Position numbers and translations under genes: made by a program. Positions 12,817 to 23,640 of a DNA stretch of 64,000 nt are shown piece by piece. Origin of the DNA: Chlorokybus atmophyticus (taxonomy: Eukaryota; Streptophyta; Chlorokybophyceae; Chlorokybales; Chlorokybaceae); contig RHPI01003599.1 in NCBI GenBank assembly GCA_009103225.1, forward strand, positions 18,653-82,652, given 5' to 3'. Each line of letters begins with the position of its first letter. Positions within the stretch are counted from its first letter, which is position 1. The notes below the pieces were generated by a model. The model saw only the letters and a list, made by a program, of their open reading frames with translations, had not been told where the DNA came from and did no database searches.

Positions 12817-14229
12817 ATGGATAAGGCGTTCAAGACGGTGAAGGAGGGAGAGCAGGTCAGTCATTCAAGCGGCGGTGAATGCGTTGTTTGACTGCATGTC
12901 CGTACGCAGGTCCATGCGCAGGTACATGCGAACTGTGTCTCTCCTTCTTGACAACCGCGCGATTGCACTTGTCACACATGCAATCGCCATGCCATGGTGG
13001 GCCTTCGATCAATCACATACACGCGCATGCACGCAGGCTCCTCCGGCGCCGGACGCGTTTGTTGAGTGGGCCGCATTGACCAGCTTCGGCCTCATGCTGG
13101 GCACATGGATAGGCGTCGCACGAGAAGCCCTCGACATCAACGTAAGAGAGAGTATTCAGCAGAAGCATCGTTTGTCACGCTGTGAGATTAGAGAGAGTGC
13201 ACGTGTGTCATTGCATTATACTTTGTGCAGCGTGAGCAGCGTGCGAAGGGTGCGCCGGAGGAGTTGGCTGGCGAGACTGCTGCGGCGCGACGCACGCGAC
13301 TGATGCACGCGTACAGAGACGAGCAGTACAGACGACTGCACAGAATGGCGTGGGCAGGAGCAAAGGGCGCAGCAAAGGTGTGTGCGCGTGCACACTTACA
13401 TTCCCACATACAAATCCATGCTCGCACGCACTGTACTAACACAAGCACATACACCTTGTGTGTGCGCGTGTGCAAGCAAACCCAATTGCGCGTGTGCCTG
13501 CGTGCCTTCAGGCGCGTGTGCGTGCGTGTGCGTATGTGTCTTGCAGGACCTTGTGGTGATGATGATGTGTGCTGTTGCACAGGTGGGTGGGTTTGTTGGG
13601 GTGTTCAGCGGGGTGCAAAAGTACCTGGAGTACCAGAGGCACAAGCGGGATGCGTTGAACTATGTTGCCGCGGGTGCTGCAGCTGTCACCGCCTCCTCTC
13701 TAATACGTAAGTGCGGGTTGTCAATGGTGTATGGTACTCAGAATCTACTCAGCAGCACAGCGCGTGTTGTTGCAACCTGCGTTTAACACTGTTGTATTGG
13801 TGTGTACGTGTGCAGAAGGCGGGTCACCAGTGCAGAAGCTTCGCACGCTGGGGTCTGGTTTGCTAATCTCTACCGCCGTGTGCTTTCCTTTGGGTAAAGA
13901 TGGTTTTACATTCTGCACACGTTCGCATGCCGACATGCATATGCACCCACATGTGCACACATCCACGCGCACTTGCGCGCACACATGCATGCGCTTTTAC
14001 GCATGCGTACTTGGACATGCACACAAGTGTTTGAGTTTGCATTATTTCAATCAGTGTTTGGCTGTTAGGTTACGCCGTAAGCAAGCTTCAGGACAAGTTT
14101 GACGACGACGACACTACCAGCTCTGGAGTCAACACGCAAGCTGAGGCCGCGGAGGAGGTTCAGGACTATGCCGGGAAGTCGATAGAGGTGCTGCAGGACA
14201 GCTTGAAAAAGCGCCAACAACAAGAATAG
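12817..14229 (+). CDS. Tim17/Tim22/Tim23-family mitochondrial inner-membrane protein
   Basis: Six exons (12817-12855, 13037-13141, 13231-13377, 13583-13706, 13816-13893, 14069-14229) join in phase to 217 residues ending in TAG. The hydrophobic segments carry the small-residue pattern of this family: SFGLMLGTWIGVAREA, AWAGAKGAAKVGGFVGVFSGVQ and ALNYVAAGAAAVTASSLI, followed by LGSGLLISTAVCFPLGYAVSKL. Glycines in GxxxG-like spacing suit four packed helices. A basic loop (REQRAKGAPEEL...RRLHRMAW) separates helices 1 and 2, and the C-terminus is acidic then Gln-rich. Family members are translocase channel subunits or complex I assembly factors such as TIMMDC1; the length and loop favour the latter but do not prove it. 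Exon 4 could start 33-40 bp earlier at another AG. Introns are loaded with alternating purine-pyrimidine GTGCGC/CACGCA tracts. Confidence 0.75.
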
Positions 14230-14868
14230 TATTAGCTCAGTATCTGTTAGCTTCTTCACCAAGTCATGTTGGGTGCCGCCACCACTATCAACATTACAGC
14301 AACACCTTGTTGCAACCTCGCCATGTGACTCTTGAATACACTTGCGAGGGCATCGCGTACCCACATTGGTTTCATGGTGGGTAATAGCTGGTTAAGATAT
14401 GCCCTTGACACGACAGTGCCGTGCTGTGCTAAACGCGTCCAGAAACACCTTCATGTATTCGGAATTGGCAAGCACAATTGACTTAAGAGGTAAGAATGTG
14501 CACTGCTGTGGAAGCTAATGTGGTCTCCTTCTCCTGGTGAGACCACTCGCATGGATTGATTCGGCTCAGTGGGGATGTACTGAATTTCGCCCAACAACCC
14601 CACATCATCGGCCTTGCACTTTTGCGCGCCCTGGCACGCCTTTCGGCTTCAAGAGATTTGCAGCAACCTTTGCACTAGTCTTTCTCCCACGTGGCGCTCT
14701 GCAACGCGCTTTGCACCATCATCACGCAGGGGAGGAGGAAGAAGAGACCTCATAACTATCATCCTCACTGTACAATGGTAGAGCATGCAACCTCATGACT
14801 GCTATTTCAATTTGAGTGGGGTGCATTACAAATCCATCAACAATAGGCTCCTTTTGTGTGTATGTGTA
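14230..14868. other. convergent 3' intergenic region, nothing recognised
   Basis: The segment lies between the 3' ends of the Tim17-family gene (+) and the Na+/H+ exchanger (-). A 72-codon open stretch at 14537-14755 has no protein-like signature. No hairpin or repeat stood out. Confidence 0.4.
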
Positions 14869-15184
14869 TCACCTATCCGGCTGGCGTGGCGGGTCATAAC
14901 TGAAAGCGTCTTCTAGATCGCTCATCTCAGCGTCATACTGGCCTGCGAGGGCACCTCCACTGTTGTTGTTGTTGTTGTTTCGCGCGCCGCCGCTACCGCT
15001 ACTGCTACTGAGCTCTACGCGTCCTCCCGGCGTGCTGAACAGCGGCTGCATCACGCGCTGGTCAAAGCTCTTCCACATGCGATGCGCGCCCGACACGGGA
15101 GTGAAGTCCACCTCATCATCATCATCATCCTCGACAATATCAACACCGTTCCTGCTCCTCCTACCAGTCTCACTGCTGAGACAC

Positions 15185-15219
<35 letters not shown>

Positions 15220-17868
15220 AGTTACTATCACACCACAACAATATGAGAGTCGAATACCCCAATATATGTACCTTGTTGGTGTGAGTGTTTCGTACACGCC
15301 TGTTGTGTTGGGGTCGCCGCGTAGTCCCGCGACAGCGAGCGTGGGTCCCGTGGCGGCGCCGAGCACAATGGTGGAGGTGACCACGATGAAGAGCGTCGTA
15401 GTCTCGAGGGCGCGGCTGTGCGTGGGCAGGTTCACCGCCAGCGCGTACGCGATCGCGCCGCGCAAGCCGCACATCCACATCACCAGCTGCATTGGCGTCG
15501 TGATCTTCTGCCTCCTGTGTGTGGGCACACGTGGGTGTGTGCACGCGCATGTGCATGTGTGGGCCTGTGAGCCCATGCATATACGCCTGGGCGCATGCCT
15601 GAGTGAGTGTGCGCGTGCGTGCGCTCGTGCATGTGTGCTTGTATAATCTTGTGTTTCTGCGTCTGGTTGCAGCAGACACGATGAAGCAAGCAGTTGAGTA
15701 ATAACTCATCAACCTACCTTGTCCTGTTTGCGAGGGCTGAGAGAGGGAACACGTTGAGCGCGCGACCAATGAGGCAGAGCGGTACTGTTGCCGTGATCAT
15801 TGCAATGTCCCACACATGCTTGAACACAATGACCTGTACACCAATGCACACACATGCTCGGTTGGCCACTGATACACTTCTCTGCTTATGTATGCATCAC
15901 ACTTGCCTGCAAGCCCAGGTACGCAAACACGAAAGTCTCAGCAAGGAAGGCGATGGACTCAAATGCGTGCTTCGAGCTGGACTTGGCCGCGCTCGAAACG
16001 TTGTGATAGCCGTAGTGAGCGTGGCAGATCCCGGTGAAGAATAGCGCCATGATGCCAGACAACTGCAAATGGAACATCGTCATGAACACCACCACTAACA
16101 ACAACAGCACCAGCAACAACAAGGGCAGCGGTTGTGAACATGAACACCATTTACAGATTACTTTTTCACCTGCATTGCTTCGGCTATGAGGTACGCAAAG
16201 TACGCGGTGAGGATCACGAGTGACAGCTCAAACTTGCTGTTGGAAGTGTCCATATCAATCGCCTGCGAGGCCATGATTTACATGGTTATGAGAACCGGTT
16301 GTTCTCGGCTTGTTGATCACATAAGCTACCTTACACTCAATGGTCCATACCTTTAGCATGAGAGCGGCTAGCAGTGCTACCGCAACACCCACAAGGATGG
16401 ATCCCAGCGACACAACAAAAAACCAACCTGCAACAGACACCACACACAAGTTAGAGCCACGCATGCCATATGGCTATACTCAATGTGTGACATACAAAGT
16501 AAGAAACTAATGATGTGTAGTGCTCACCAAAAGCGATCCCCATGGTTGGCAAACTGAACTCGACAGGCGCAGGGGACGGAGCTGAGCCGCCGCTGCCGCG
16601 TGAACCTGGTGCAGAGTAGAATGACTCGAAGGTGCGGAACAGCACGATGGCCACGGCGTCGTTCAGCACGCTCTCCCCGAACACCACGTTGTACAGCAGT
16701 GGCGGCGCGTTCAAATCTGTTGCGTAATAAGAACATGTTTTTGAGTGAAATTACTGTTTGCGCACGCGAGCGTGCACGCGCACATATACACACGCACACA
16801 CGCGCATGTGCTCGTGTTTGTGTACATGCATGTGCGATACATATACACGCACACCCTTGTGTGCTTGCAGGTGTGCATGTGCGGTTGCACGCGTGCAAGC
16901 GGACATGTGCACACGCAGGCATACATTCACACACGCGCGCGCATGCCCGTATGCGCACACCTGCGAAGATGGCCAATGTGGCCACAGGGTCAATCGCGGA
17001 TATGAGCGACCCGAACATCATGCTTTCCAGCAAAGGCGCGTCTTCAGACAGCTCCTTAACCAGCCCCAACGCGTACAATCCATACAGCCCCAAACCCACT
17101 ACCATCGTGCTGATGATCGTGCCCACCACGGCAAACAGGTTGATCGATGTGAAGTTCCTGAAGAAATCCTGCACAGATGTATTGGTACGTGCATTGTTAT
17201 GTGAGAGAAGGGATGGGTGTGAACACTCTCACCCTTTTTTTCAGGGTGAAGCCGGCAATGTAGATGATGGGTGGGAGGAAGCCGTAGAAGAATGCGCCTG
17301 GCTGGAAGCGCAGCGGCTTCTCAGAGAACTGCGGCGCAAACTTCGCTATCACCCCAAACACCATGCCCAGCAGCATGGCAGCCCCTGTGTACGTGTGCGC
17401 GCGTGTGTATGTGTGTATACGCGTGCATGCATGCATATGCACGTGTGACAAATGCGTGCGAGTGCGCAATGGTATTAGTGCGTGCGTGCATGCATGCATA
17501 AGCACGTGCACACGTACGGACAAATGCGTGCAAGTGTAATTATGTGTGTTTGTGCGTGCCGGTGTGTCCATGCATGTAAGCTTTACACATGCAGGCGTGT
17601 CAATGCTGTCAACTGCTGAAATGCTACGCAGTGTTCACCGCATGTGTCCCATTATCACCATCCTCATACCACTGGTTTCTCCTCATTGTCATCATTATCG
17701 TCGTCATGAGTATTCCATTCTAGCTGACTGACCTGAGTCTGGGAGAAAGAGCGACAGCCGGAACTTCTTGATGGCATAGGCGGCGACGACACAGATTATG
17801 AGGAGGATGTTGCATAGGAGGAGGTCTCTCGCCACGCCCTGCCCCTTCAGGTACGACGGGTCCGTCAT
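14869..17868 (-). CDS. endosomal/Golgi-type Na+(K+)/H+ exchanger (NHE6/NHX5-6-like, CPA1 family)
   Basis: Ten exons (17868-17733, 17384-17233, 17168-16961, 16716-16528, 16427-16351, 16262-16170, 16062-15907, 15833-15718, 15514-15272, 15175-14869) join in phase to 558 residues, stop TGA. CPA1 landmarks are clear. They include FFYGFLPPIIYIAGF, a variant of the amiloride-binding segment, GSLISAIDPVATLAIF with the conserved Asp-Pro, LYNVVFGESVLNDAVAIVLF with the ion-binding Asn-Asp, FLAETFVFAYLGL, and MWMCGLRGAIAYALAV. After the twelve or so membrane segments comes a short acidic tail with RMWKSFDQRVMQPLF, the W..FD..x.PL motif typical of intracellular NHEs. Such exchangers alkalinise endosomes and Golgi in exchange for Na+ or K+. 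The intron after exon 7 uses a GC donor (CAG|GCAAGT). The last intron carries a long CA repeat (15187-15217). Confidence 0.93.
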
Positions 17869-18587
17869 TGCTGACCCAATGCACCAACCCTATCCTCAAG
17901 CTGGTGATACTGCAATGCACCAGCAACAAGCTGCAAGTTCAATCAGCCAAGCATGCTAACGAACGACCCACTGCTCCACTAAGACTAGTTTACCAGCTAT
18001 TACCACCTAATGCATCCCTATTGTGAGCGGCACAGCACAAAATTGAACACTCTCATACACACGGCAGCAAGCAGTGTGAGTGGTCTTGTCAGCCTCCGAC
18101 AGCTGGGCGTCCAATCGCCGTGGCTTGCAGCAAGCAAGGCATGCGGTCGATTCAAAGAGAGCTTGACAATGCACTTCTTATCAGCACTTGTCGAGCACAA
18201 TAAACAGAACGCGTTCCTCACACCGCCGCTGCCGCCGCCGCCGCCAGCTGTATACGACACGTGGCAGCTGACGGGAGAGCTTTAGCAGATGTCGGACGGA
18301 TATCGAACGCAAAGGTTCGATATCGTTTATTCTAATGCTCAAACTTGGCTTCAATTAGGGATTGTATTGAGCAGGCGGTGTAGGCATTTGTCTCAGTGTG
18401 CATGGCGGGGGAGGGGCGGCGTGGGTGTTGAGAAGGGGGTGGGACGGTGGTAGATGAGGCGCAAGCACAGAGCGGCTTCTCTGCGGATTGGTCAAGTTAG
18501 GTGTCAAGGTGCACAGTTGGGCAAAGGCAAACGAGCATGAACTTCCATGGCTGATTAGGTGGGTCGCAGTTGCTAACCCATGCACAG
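17869..18587. other. 5' flank of the exchanger gene, no further gene
   Basis: Upstream DNA of the minus-strand exchanger. It contains a CCG/GCC trinucleotide run (18223-18245) and a short inverted repeat near 18299-18328 with arms ATATCGAAC/GTTCGATAT. No coding sequence was recognised. Confidence 0.4.
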
Positions 18588-18940
18588 TAGCCAGCACTTG
18601 ATGGTTTGTATAGTATGAGTCAACATGGCTATGGTCATCACAGAATGAACTTGCTGATTCGTGTCTATGTTGCTAAGCACGAGGTGCAGTAGTGATGTGT
18701 TTACGTGGTAAGAGGAGTGCATTCAGACATGAGTTGTCTGTCATGCCAGCGACCACACGAAGCCTGCGCAGAACATAGTTGCATGCGTGCGCGTGTCTTT
18801 GCCTAACCGCGCAAATGAGCTCGTTTACGCCTGCATGCATAGACGTGCTCTGTGCGCGCGTGCACGCATGCATTGTAGCGTGCGTGCGTGTGCGAGCGAG
18901 TCAGCAGTAGGCATGGTGTAAACCAAGCGGTTCTCGTAGT
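18588..18940. repeat. diverged dispersed repeat, copy 1 (partner at 52230-52545)
   Basis: This stretch and 52230-52545 share an ordered series of short identical blocks: AGCCAGCACTTG at the left, CAGACATGAGTTGTCTGTC, GCGCAGAAC, CGCAAATGAGC, and CAGTAGG at the right. The copies are diverged with indels and have no coding capacity that I can see. Size and lack of ORF suit an old MITE or SINE, but no terminal repeat or poly(A) tail was identified. Confidence 0.45.
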
Positions 18941-19244
18941 GTGGACGTGCCAGCGTGGCGACAACAAGAACGCCGCGTGGAAGCGTTCCTGAAGCAAGCC
19001 TTATCAAGCCGCGTGGCCTTTGTGCAAGTCTACCAAAGGCCCAACCTTGCGTGGGACACATCCCAGGTACGCGCACACGCTTACATGTGCATGGTGATTT
19101 CAGCACACTCCACAGTCATCGCCTGTATCCTGCAGGGCTTGCCAGCACTTGAGCCCGTCGCTGAAGTGGGGAGTTCTCTTCGCCGAGGGTGATGCGGCTG
19201 TCAGGCCGGTGGACATTGAGCGGGCTGCCGAAAAGCCGAGGTGA
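18941..19244 (+). CDS. possible last two exons of an unrecognised gene (partial)
   Basis: Two open segments, 18941-19066 and 19146-19244, join in phase through a 79-bp GT-AG intron and end in TGA. The encoded 74 residues look like real protein: DVPAWRQQERRVEAFLKQALSS, then VAFVQVYQRPNLAWDTSQ, then LKWGVLFAEGDAAVRPVDIERAAEKPR. No family was recognised and no upstream exon could be found; a TAG acceptor lies just before the first segment. The upstream neighbour is a diverged repeat, so the rest of the gene may have been separated or lost. An alternative acceptor at 19139 would give a different short tail. Confidence 0.35.
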
Positions 19245-19467
19245 ACGCTTCCAGAATACATTTCTGCAACTTCTGGGGCGCCGCCACCTCAAAGACGGCC
19301 AGTTGCCGAATATGTAGTCTGGAAATGCCCTGCAGGTCAGTGTGTAGTTGTCATGCTTGTTGTGCTTGCAGCGTACGCTTGCATGTCTCACCAGTCGTGC
19401 GATGCCAGGAGAAACGCACGCTATCAGCACGAGAGTATGTGTCACTTGAAGATGGATGACTCGGCCG

Positions 19468-20915
19468 TTAACATAGTTCCCAGTCAGCTGGACCGGGTGG
19501 TGCTTCTGGCAGTTGCTTGGCAGCAAGGATGGTACGCAGAACCCTTTTGCGGTGAAACGCGCCGTTGGCTAGAGTTTTCTCCACCAGCCGTCGAAGCAAT
19601 TGCGCAACCTGTCGGGCCTGTAAGCATGCAACCACTGAGTGCAAGTTAGTGGTAGAAAGCGCTTGTGCAAGCGGGTTTCGAGCATAGCTGTGTCGCGGAT
19701 GTGTTCCCGCCACGACCGTTGGCTGGAGGAGGGTCAAAAAAGCTAAGTGATGCACTGCTGAATGGTTGAACAGTACCACTCTGTGTGTACCTGGTAGAGT
19801 TGTCGCTTGAGTCAAATGGATCTGGCTTGATAGCGCAGAGGCCTGAACCACACGAAAGCCAACCTTGTTACGATTGTCGAGAGATTGCCGAGCTTGCGAT
19901 GACGCGCTGAGATGCACATGATCATGGCGCAAGTCCCATACTTAGCCACGACGGGTTTATCTTTCGCGTCCATGCACCTTGTAAGGGAGTAGTTGCGCTG
20001 CAGCGCAAGCAGCAGAGGTAGAAAATGCAGACTTGTCAGCTGCTATGTGGCAAGTAGCATCTGAGTCTAGATCCCAGGTCTGAACAGATCTCAAAGTGCT
20101 GGTAGTACAAGCAACGGGTTTGTCTTGGTTCTTCACGCCCTCTAGCTTCCCTAGCTTCTTCCAACACCTCTCTTCACCATGTCCCAACATCTTACAGAAG
20201 TTGCACTTCCACACCTTTATTTTTTCCCTCTCTTCTTCTTTTCAGAACCGCCTGAACTTGAAGAACTAGCTCCAGCACTTGGTTTGGAGCTGTAACCGGG
20301 CTTGGAAATAAAAGCAACAGCATCCGAAGCCTCCTCCTTCTTCTTGAGTCTCGGCTCAACATGAAGCAATCTTGGTATCACCTCATCTAATGTGGGTCAG
20401 TCTCAAGGCCTTCCAACACCGTGTTCAAGGTGTCAAACTCAGGCAGGTCTGGTAGTCCTGAAAGTACAGCCCAATCAACTTTAGACTCCTTCAGCTCGCT
20501 GCCCACGCTAAAAATGTGCTACTAAAGCTCTCTAGCCCTAGAGAAGTACTTGGTGACAGTCTACTCGACTCTTTCTTCAAGGTATGAGGTCGCGCCTGAG
20601 CTGGACACGCCTAGCATTGTTCTAAGCCTTGAATGAGTTTGACAGCTTATCTCAAGCCTGTCTAGAAGTAGAACAAGCATCCAATGCCACCAAATGTATG
20701 TCCCTCATGTTCAAACCAATGTGTGCAAGTGCTTTCCTAAAGTTTTGCTTCCACACGATGCTCTAGCTTATGGGGTATGCTTCGTCCGGGTTCGTGAAGT
20801 CCCATAAGCCCTTGTGCTCGAACAACCACTTCATGCGGCTGCTCCAAGTGCTGTCGTTGTCCTCTCTCAACGGCTCAATCACCATCTTGTCATAGCTGAT
20901 CGTCATGGTTAAAAA
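19468..20915 (-). pseudogene. copia-type retrotransposon relic: Gag with zinc knuckle and protease start
   Basis: Read on the minus strand, a copia-style Gag begins near 20908 (MTISYDKMVIEPL, then DNDSTWSSRMKWLFEHKGLW). It decays through stops and frameshifts, then reaches a CX2CX4HX4C zinc knuckle (CNFCKMLGHGEERC, about 20206-20165) and a protease-like DSDATCHIAADKSAF, where the catalytic Asp-Ser/Thr-Gly has become Asp-Ser-Asp. A further stretch to about 19468 keeps traces of the protease/pre-integrase region (DHVHLS, HRVVLFNH). Integrase and reverse transcriptase are missing. This is an old, truncated element. Confidence 0.7.
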
Positions 20916-21045
20916 CCTCCGCCCTCACAGCAGTCTCAGGCTCCCAAACCTCTACAGTCTCACCCAAACGGCTAGACTAAGACCAAACTACTATCAACAA
21001 TGGTTTCTCCGCCAAGATGCCTACACAAGCTGAAAACCTAGCGTA

Positions 21046-21490
21046 CGTGGGCCTATAACCTGCTGAGATGAGACATATCTAGGTGTGGATGCACCAACCC
21101 AACACACTCAAATAGTCTGTGCTAGCAAGATCACACCAAACCAAACCAGGCCAGACCAACACTGCCAGACCCACGCGCAGACCACCAGTTCTACCGCCAC
21201 CAGACTCAAGCATAAGCAAAGTGAACCATGTTAAACGTGTGTGGGTGTCCTCGTATACCCAAACAGCTGTAACAACTGCCAAGAACTTAATATACAAGCT
21301 CAAGCTTGTATACAAGGCGGGTCTGATCGATATCAGACCCAGAAACGGCTCCAAGTGTCAAAACTAGCTAGTCAAAGGAAACTGTTTAGACCAAAGGCGG
21401 CTAAGAACGAAGCTTAGCCTAAACCAAGTTGAATGGAGTCAAGAGACGGCTGAAGCCACGTTTTAAACTCCGACCACCAAGACTTCATTC
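21046..21490 (-). mobile_element. probable 5' LTR and primer-binding site of the copia relic
   Basis: On the minus strand, a sequence ending in CAGCA is followed at once by GGTTATAGGCCCAC (about 21059-21046), close to the primer-binding site of the other copia elements in the window (GGTTATGGGCCCAC). The LTR would extend from about 21060 upward. Its outer end was not found. Inside lie two perfect palindromes, 21291-21312 (10-bp arms, 2-nt loop) and 21319-21340 (9-bp arms GGGTCTGAT/ATCAGACCC, 4-nt loop). Confidence 0.45.
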
Positions 21491-21495
21491 GGAAG

Positions 21496-23115
21496 ATGCA
21501 GGAGGACTCACTTTACTACCAGTTGACGTGGATTAATGCGGAGAGGAGCAGCTTTAGCAGATCAGCAGCAGCACACTCAAAGGAGATTCAGATCCTGCAG
21601 GAGCGCCAGCGCAAAATGAAGAATGTGAGCCTACGGCAGGAGAGGAGCAGCTTTAGGACATCAGCAGCAGCACACTTAAAGGAGATTTAGAGCCTGCAAG
21701 AGCGCCAGCGCAAAGTCGAGGAGCCTCCCTCCAACAGCAGGAGCGTGAGGAGGCGGACCGCCTACGAAAAGAAAACGTAGAACTGAGTGACCGCCAGCGC
21801 CAAGCTAAGGAGGCCATGGAAAAGCTAGGGGAGAGCAGCAGCCAGCTTCAGCCGCAGGAGGACACACGTTAAAAGGCACGTGAGGAGGCGGACCGCCTAC
21901 AAAAGGACAATGCCAGCCTCAGCGAGCGCCTGCACCAAGCGGAGGAGGCAAGGAAAAGCCACAGTTCAGCAATGGAGAATGTTAAAGAACAACTCCGATC
22001 GCAGGCCTCTGAACATGAGGCTAGGCGCAAGCTGCAATAAGACGTTGACTCCATGAGTGATGAGAAGGACCGCTTGCAATATGTGCTGAGGAAAATAGAG
22101 GAGGCCATACCAAAGCCGGTGGGGAGAACAGTGGGTAGCTTCAGCCGCAGTCGCAAGCTGTGCGCAAGCTACAAACGAAGGTTGAGTCTTTGTGACTGCT
22201 GAGAGGAATGACCTGCAAGCGAAGCTGAGCAAAGCAGAGAAGGCCAAGAAACAGCTTGTTGCGGATAGCAAGAAGCCTGTAACCATGCAGGACCCGGAAG
22301 TGAAGAGGGTCAAAGATTAGCTCAATAATTGCTAAAAGACATGTGCTATGACACATGCGCAGCTCAGTAACACATAGAATGAGCTCGATATAGCAAAGCG
22401 GCAACTGCCTGCAGCTAATGCGCCCACAGGCTATGATAGTGCCCTTGAGCAGCTCAGCCAAACACAGAAGGAGCTCGAAGACACACAGCGGCGCTTGGCT
22501 GCACTAAAAGCTCCCTCAACGCCCGCACTACCGCTAGAGGCTGAACTTTACGAGGAGCTCTTCGAACAGCAAAGGGAGATTAACGAACTTGGTATGCAGG
22601 TCGTAAACTTAAAAGCTGACCGGGAGCTCTTTGAGGGCGTGCTGATTGATGAGTGAATGCGAGTTGTGGTGGGTGACTTCCTGGTTGAAAGTCCTAGTGC
22701 GTGAGCACGTACGTTGAGCGAAGGAGTGCGGAATACCCAGCTCATAGAACAGTCCTTGCAAGGTTGGCAACAGCTCATTGCTTCAGAGCTTGCAATCTGC
22801 ATACAAGCTCGCAATGCTTGGGCTCAGAAGAACAATCAACCGACGCGAGACACATGGAAACATGATCCTGTTGCACTGTGTATTTTAATGCAAAACACAG
22901 CGCATCATTACCACCGTGACATCAATGCACTGCGTGCAAAGAATGGGCTCCCTTGGTACACCAACACTTTGGAGGTCTTTGGTGCTCTGCAGCCGGGCCT
23001 CACTGAGTTTTTGCTCCTGCTTGATCGGAACATGGCAAACCGATTGTATGCACACCTCACTGCGGCACAACGGCAAGTTACGCACCAGGGCCCACACAGC
23101 ACCATAGCCATTTAG
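21496..23115 (+). pseudogene. coiled-coil protein pseudogene, family unknown
   Basis: The plus strand carries a long, broken reading frame with Glu/Arg/Gln/Leu-rich heptads: LQERQRK repeats at the start, then LSERLHQAEEARKSHSSAMENVKEQLRSQASEHEARR, later LEQLSQTQKELEDTQRRLAAL and LYEELFEQQREINELG. Stops and frameshifts interrupt it at least six times. The last part (22714-23115, 133 codons) is open and globular-looking, ending TAG after THQGPHSTIAI. The N-terminal part contains a 99-bp (33-codon) tandem duplication (21541-21639, 21640-21738). It could be a decayed host gene or a transposon passenger; its position among mobile elements favours the latter. Confidence 0.5.
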
Positions 23116-23640
23116 CATGACCTGATCGGCTACTATTTAAGCAAACTGCCATCAGCTTCACCACCACCACCACCTCCGCCATAGTGTGCACCTATTTAGT
23201 TCAGGCCTATATACATAAGTCAGTAGCGCCCATGTACTTGTTTCCGGCTATAGGTTGAACACATAGTCAGCAACTGCAGGCAGGGCTTATGGGCAACCAT
23301 TCAGTGTACGTAGCCTGCAGAGCACATGTGCATAACTGTATTGAGTAATGTTGCGATCACATGTTCATTGCTTGCCCTGCTTGCTCGGCCATCACATATG
23401 CAGTCACATGCACACGCGCACAGTGCGCATAGTTGTCTCATAGGCTGCAGTTATCCCAACTGGTCTATGACGCAGATACAAACACACGCACTTCACAACC
23501 ATGCGAATGTAAGTGCAAACATACTCACTTGCTGTCTGCTGGCGTGGCTGCCAATACATGCGGTGTTGGTTGAAATTCATTCGCCGTCTATGACTTCTAC
23601 CCCTCTCAGTCCATGCAAAGCTGGTTTTGCTGCTCCCTTG
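23116..23640. other. no gene recognised
   Basis: The spacer lies between the coiled-coil pseudogene and the transposase-like relic. A 7-unit CAC/CCG-rich tract is at 23160-23180. Short open stretches have no protein-like composition. Confidence 0.35.

Noticed and set aside
13225-13710. 161-codon open frame reading through two introns of the Tim17-family gene
   Set aside because: It is in the wrong frame for the family segments, and the middle part translates the GTGCGT repeat of an intron.
16600-17448. 282-codon plus-strand frame
   Set aside because: It is the shadow of exchanger exons plus translation of GT/AC-rich intron tracts (His/Thr/Cys runs).
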